Shown here one piece after another: positions 20,337 through 23,075 of a stretch of 23,075 bases of DNA. This DNA comes from Ettlia oleoabundans (taxonomy: Eukaryota; Chlorophyta; Chlorophyceae; Chlamydomonadales). Position 1 is the first letter of the stretch; every line of letters begins with the position of its first letter. The translations under genes and the position numbers were made by a program. The notes under the pieces are model-generated. The model worked only from the letters and a program-made list of their open reading frames with translations, was not told where the DNA came from and did not search any database. The DNA lies in the NCBI GenBank assembly GCA_019693395.1, contig JAAMXP010004120.1:5737-28811 (forward strand). Direction: 5' to 3'.

Positions 20337-22783
20337 CTACCAGAATAGCGGCATCTCCACGCCGATCATTTCCACCGCAAACTCTGGTGTGCACTCCTCC
20401 TCATACCCAACCAAGTCCTCAAAGTTGCCCTGCAAACATCAACAAGAAGGGCAACAAAGTCAACAAGTGGGGCATGACGATATCAGGGAGGACCCCATCT
20501 GCACTTAACATCTCACTACCAGTCATTTGTTGCACTGTAGCAGCGAGTATCAAACAACACGGAGAAAGAGCCTCTTATATTGACCAGTACACATGTAAAA
20601 CGCATTGCAATTGCTACGCACCAGCAGGAACGCCTCTGGCAGGTCACCGGCATTGGTCATCTGGCACATAACGCCCGAAGTGGCATTGGCAGGGATCCAG
20701 CTGCAAGAGGCGAGCAGGGAAAAAGGGAGGGGAAAAAGGCTGTCAGAAGTCTCCCTGGTCTCCCTACATGTCTGCAGGGCCCAACCTCCGTTTCTGTCGC
20801 AATGGCAGAATGGGGGGTGGCGGTCCAATATCGCCAACACCTACAGCAATGCACCACCGGTACCTAATGAAGTAGTCTTCAGTCAGCAGGTCGGCTTGCA
20901 GCCCCTCCAGAGAGGAAAGCACATCAGTCAGCGGCGGCAAGCTGGCTGCAGTTGGGGGTGGCAGGGCGGTGGTGGGGATGAGGCGGTGGAATGGGGTGGG
21001 GGTCTCGGGTAAGCCAAGAAGGCACTTGTAAAGCAAACTACCAGTCTGGCACGCAGGGCTGCATCATTGCATATCAAGGAGTGCCCTCAGAAACGATGCC
21101 GCAATACAACGAATTGTGCATGGCAACAGTTATCCCAGCCAGCCTCACCAGAATCTAGTTCTGGTTTTGGCAGTTCGCTGCCAATGGTGGTGATCAGCAT
21201 GCGAGGCTCAGACCTATCCAGCTGAAACACATCTGCAAGAGGGCATGTGTGGCCATTCACGCGCAACGCTGGGACATAGCATTGGAACTGGTAGATTGAG
21301 CAGGCATAATACAAAAGCTGAGTAGCATACTCGTGCTGCAACAGACAGATTGCCACAGGTGTGCCTGGCAGCACCTGGAGCGTCAAAGGACATCATATTC
21401 AACTCATCTTCGCCCACTGCACATGAAAAAGGAGCGACAGCAATGTTGCAGGCTTTCGTCAGGTTGGCGGACGAAATCTGGCCAACCAAAGGCAGGCAAG
21501 CGAAGGATGCATTGAGCAAGTCCCCTGCTTGACTCATTAGTGCAGCACTGCGCAAATTTCATTGACAATTGCTGCATGATATGCAACGCAGGCTGCAAGT
21601 GTGTGCTGGCAGATGCTTATGCCGGCAGTCTTGCTGCTTGCAATTGAAACACAGAAAAAGCTCGTTGCTTCTGAATCCGCAGGAAGAAAGAACATGCCTG
21701 TCCCATGGGCTTAAGTGACCCATTGTTTGAGCGATCTCAAGTAGTCTAAGCAGTTGTACACCACAGCACCCTTATAAGCTGCTGAATGCCACTCACCCAA
21801 AGCTGACGTGCCACACAACACCACGCCCCACACATCCCACTGCCTAACACATTCACCTGCACTAACGTCTGCTACAGCACCCTTGCCCGCTGCCAGTGGG
21901 TCCAATGTGGTACCGCTCTGCGTCAGCAGATCCTGCTTCAGCTTCCTGCTGGCTCCAAGCATGCGGCGCAGTGCTGGTGGCTGCTCCTGCCCTGGACCAC
22001 TTTCATGCTGCTGCTGCTGCTGCTGCTCTGCTAGCACATCGGCTACCAGAGCCTCCCTTACAAGCTCTGCTGCGTCAGCGGTCTCATTAGCACTGAGGAC
22101 TGCAGGCAAGCGGGTAGTTCAAATACAGAGCTAAGGTATGGATGATGTAGACCAGCATACTCGGGGTTTTGCTTCGTCTCATTCATCGACATGCATCGGA
22201 CCAGAGAGCGCTCGAGGATAAAGTTCGGTACAAGGCACATGCGATTTGGCTGTCAATCGTTCAGGCTTGAGCAAGCAAGCAGGCAACTGTCCCCTACCTT
22301 CCTAGCCACTCCCTACCCCTACCTGAGAGCAGCGGCACAGGCTGCACCGCCGTCACAGACTCATATACTGCTCCCTCCCATTGGCAGGGCTCCCTCAGCC
22401 GCAGGCTGCATAGGCCATCAGGAAAAACCGCTCTGCAGGATGAAGGCGAGAAAGGGCAGGCAATGGCTTTGTGTTACGAATCGCAAAGTTGACTTTGGCT
22501 TGCGTCATCCAATAAGACAAAAAGCAATCCCGGATGATGTACGGGGCCAGCCTTACAAGCTGCTCACTCCTCCTACATTGCGATAGGCTGCTTCGCATGC
22601 ATTTTGCTTCAAGTTCTTCACCCACAGCCACAATAAGAACATCCAAAAAAGTAATGGTGCGGCTCTTACACGATCACAGCTGCTCTCACCTGGCCCTCTC
22701 CAGGTCCAGCTGCACCGCCAGCTCCCCGGGCCGACTGCTGACTGGGGGCACGTAGTAGGCCAGGGGCAGGCGTACCAACACCT
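20337..22783 (-). CDS. Unidentified protein, C-terminal part (5' end outside window)
   Basis: Eight exons join in phase on the minus strand: 22783-22690, 22432-22323, 22099-21857, 21416-21375, 21232-21149, 20945-20864, 20700-20622 and 20429-20337 (TAG). They encode the last 274 or so residues, with all junctions GT-AG. The fragment starts with EVLVRLPLAYYVPPVSSRPG and LAVQLDLERARAVFPDG, which looks like a beta-rich domain. It continues through ANETADAAELVREALVADVL, Gln6, a helical basic stretch (RRMLGASRKLKQDLL), VFQLDRSEPRMLITTIGSEL, LSSLEGLQADLLTEDYFIR and PANATSGVMCQMTNAGDLPE. It ends in an acidic, aromatic tail: NFEDLVGYEEECTPEFAVEM, then IGVEMPLFW. The tail has the look of a conserved C-terminal interaction motif, but I cannot name the family. 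Exon 21416-21375 is only 42 nt. The upstream exon supplying the first base of the leading Glu codon must lie beyond 23075 or in the unassigned 292 bases. Confidence 0.75.
22008..22025 (-). repeat. CAG run encoding six glutamines
   Basis: CTG repeats on the plus strand are CAG codons in the minus-strand unknown gene, within LAEQQQQQQHES. Approximate bounds; a likely variable microsatellite. Confidence 0.6.
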
Positions 22784-23075
22784 CTGCACAGGGGCACGCC
22801 CAGAGGGTCAACGGGTCAGGCAGGCAGGCAGGAAGGCAGCGCCCTTGGAGAGTTGTTCAAGCAGGCTGGGATTACAAACAAAGGTTGCCCCAATGCACGA
22901 AAAAGAGGATTCCGCCCATTGGGCAAAACCATGCAAGGTGCATGCCTGATGCCTGCTGGGGCCAAAGGTAGCCAGCACCACACATACATGGCAGCAGCAG
23001 GTTTGCATTGCAGCACACCAGAGTTGTACCACATATCACACGCCCTCACACTTGCATAGCCACACACTTTGCGTC
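22784..23075 (-). other. Intron upstream of the first visible exon of the unknown gene
   Basis: The acceptor cctgtgcag ends at 22784. No donor or exon was identified up to the window edge, so this is probably intron, with the previous exon beyond 23075. Confidence 0.45.

Noticed and set aside
21233..21374. Open stretch containing QLLYYACSIYQFQCYVPALR on the minus strand
   Set aside because: It falls in an intron of the unknown gene with proper GT-AG ends and matching phase 1 on both sides; reading it through puts the next exon out of frame.
1..23075. CRISPR array, insertion sequence, LTR pair or viral gene
   Set aside because: No spaced repeat array, terminal repeats with target duplications, transposase, reverse transcriptase or capsid-like blocks were seen on either strand.

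Overview
The window is nuclear DNA of a green alga, most likely a chlorophycean chlorophyte. The evidence is dense short GT-AG introns with ctgcag-type acceptors, protein-coding exons often only 25-120 nt long, moderately GC-rich low-complexity Ala/Gln/Gly-rich insertions, the standard genetic code, and a TGTAA element (the chlorophyte polyadenylation signal) downstream of almost every gene. Open frames alone mislead here. The real genes were rebuilt by joining exons whose splice phases match and whose joined protein makes sense.

Layout from left to right. (1) 1-2165, plus: 3' part of a flavin-dependent amine-oxidase-like oxidoreductase. (2) 2513-4564, minus: complete five-exon gene for the exosome ring subunit RRP43/EXOSC8, convergent with gene 1. 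(3) About 4890-6676, plus: an alanine/glutamine-rich coiled-coil gene. Its 5' kilobase can be followed only by repeated +1 frame changes and through an in-frame TAG, while its last two exons are clean; it is probably a decaying gene. (4) 6677-8700: no convincing gene, but several short palindromes and repeats. (5) 8708-9318, plus: the last one or two exons of another coiled-coil protein. (6) 9770-15742, minus: complete 20-exon gene for the splicing factor CDC40/PRP17 (570 residues, WD40). (7) 15921-19272, plus: eight-exon gene for a 683-residue low-complexity protein whose C terminus resembles a HicA-type small RNA-binding fold; it is divergent from CDC40. (8) 20337-22783, minus: C-terminal eight exons of an unidentified protein whose 5' end lies beyond the window.

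RRP43 (RNA decay and processing) and CDC40 (second step of splicing) are housekeeping RNA-metabolism genes; nothing suggests a functional cluster. The most interesting items are the HicA-like domain at the end of the gene 7 protein, a heptad-encoding duplication immediately after its stop codon, three tandem G-boxes in its first intron, a duplicated exon fragment inside CDC40, and the broken coiled-coil gene.
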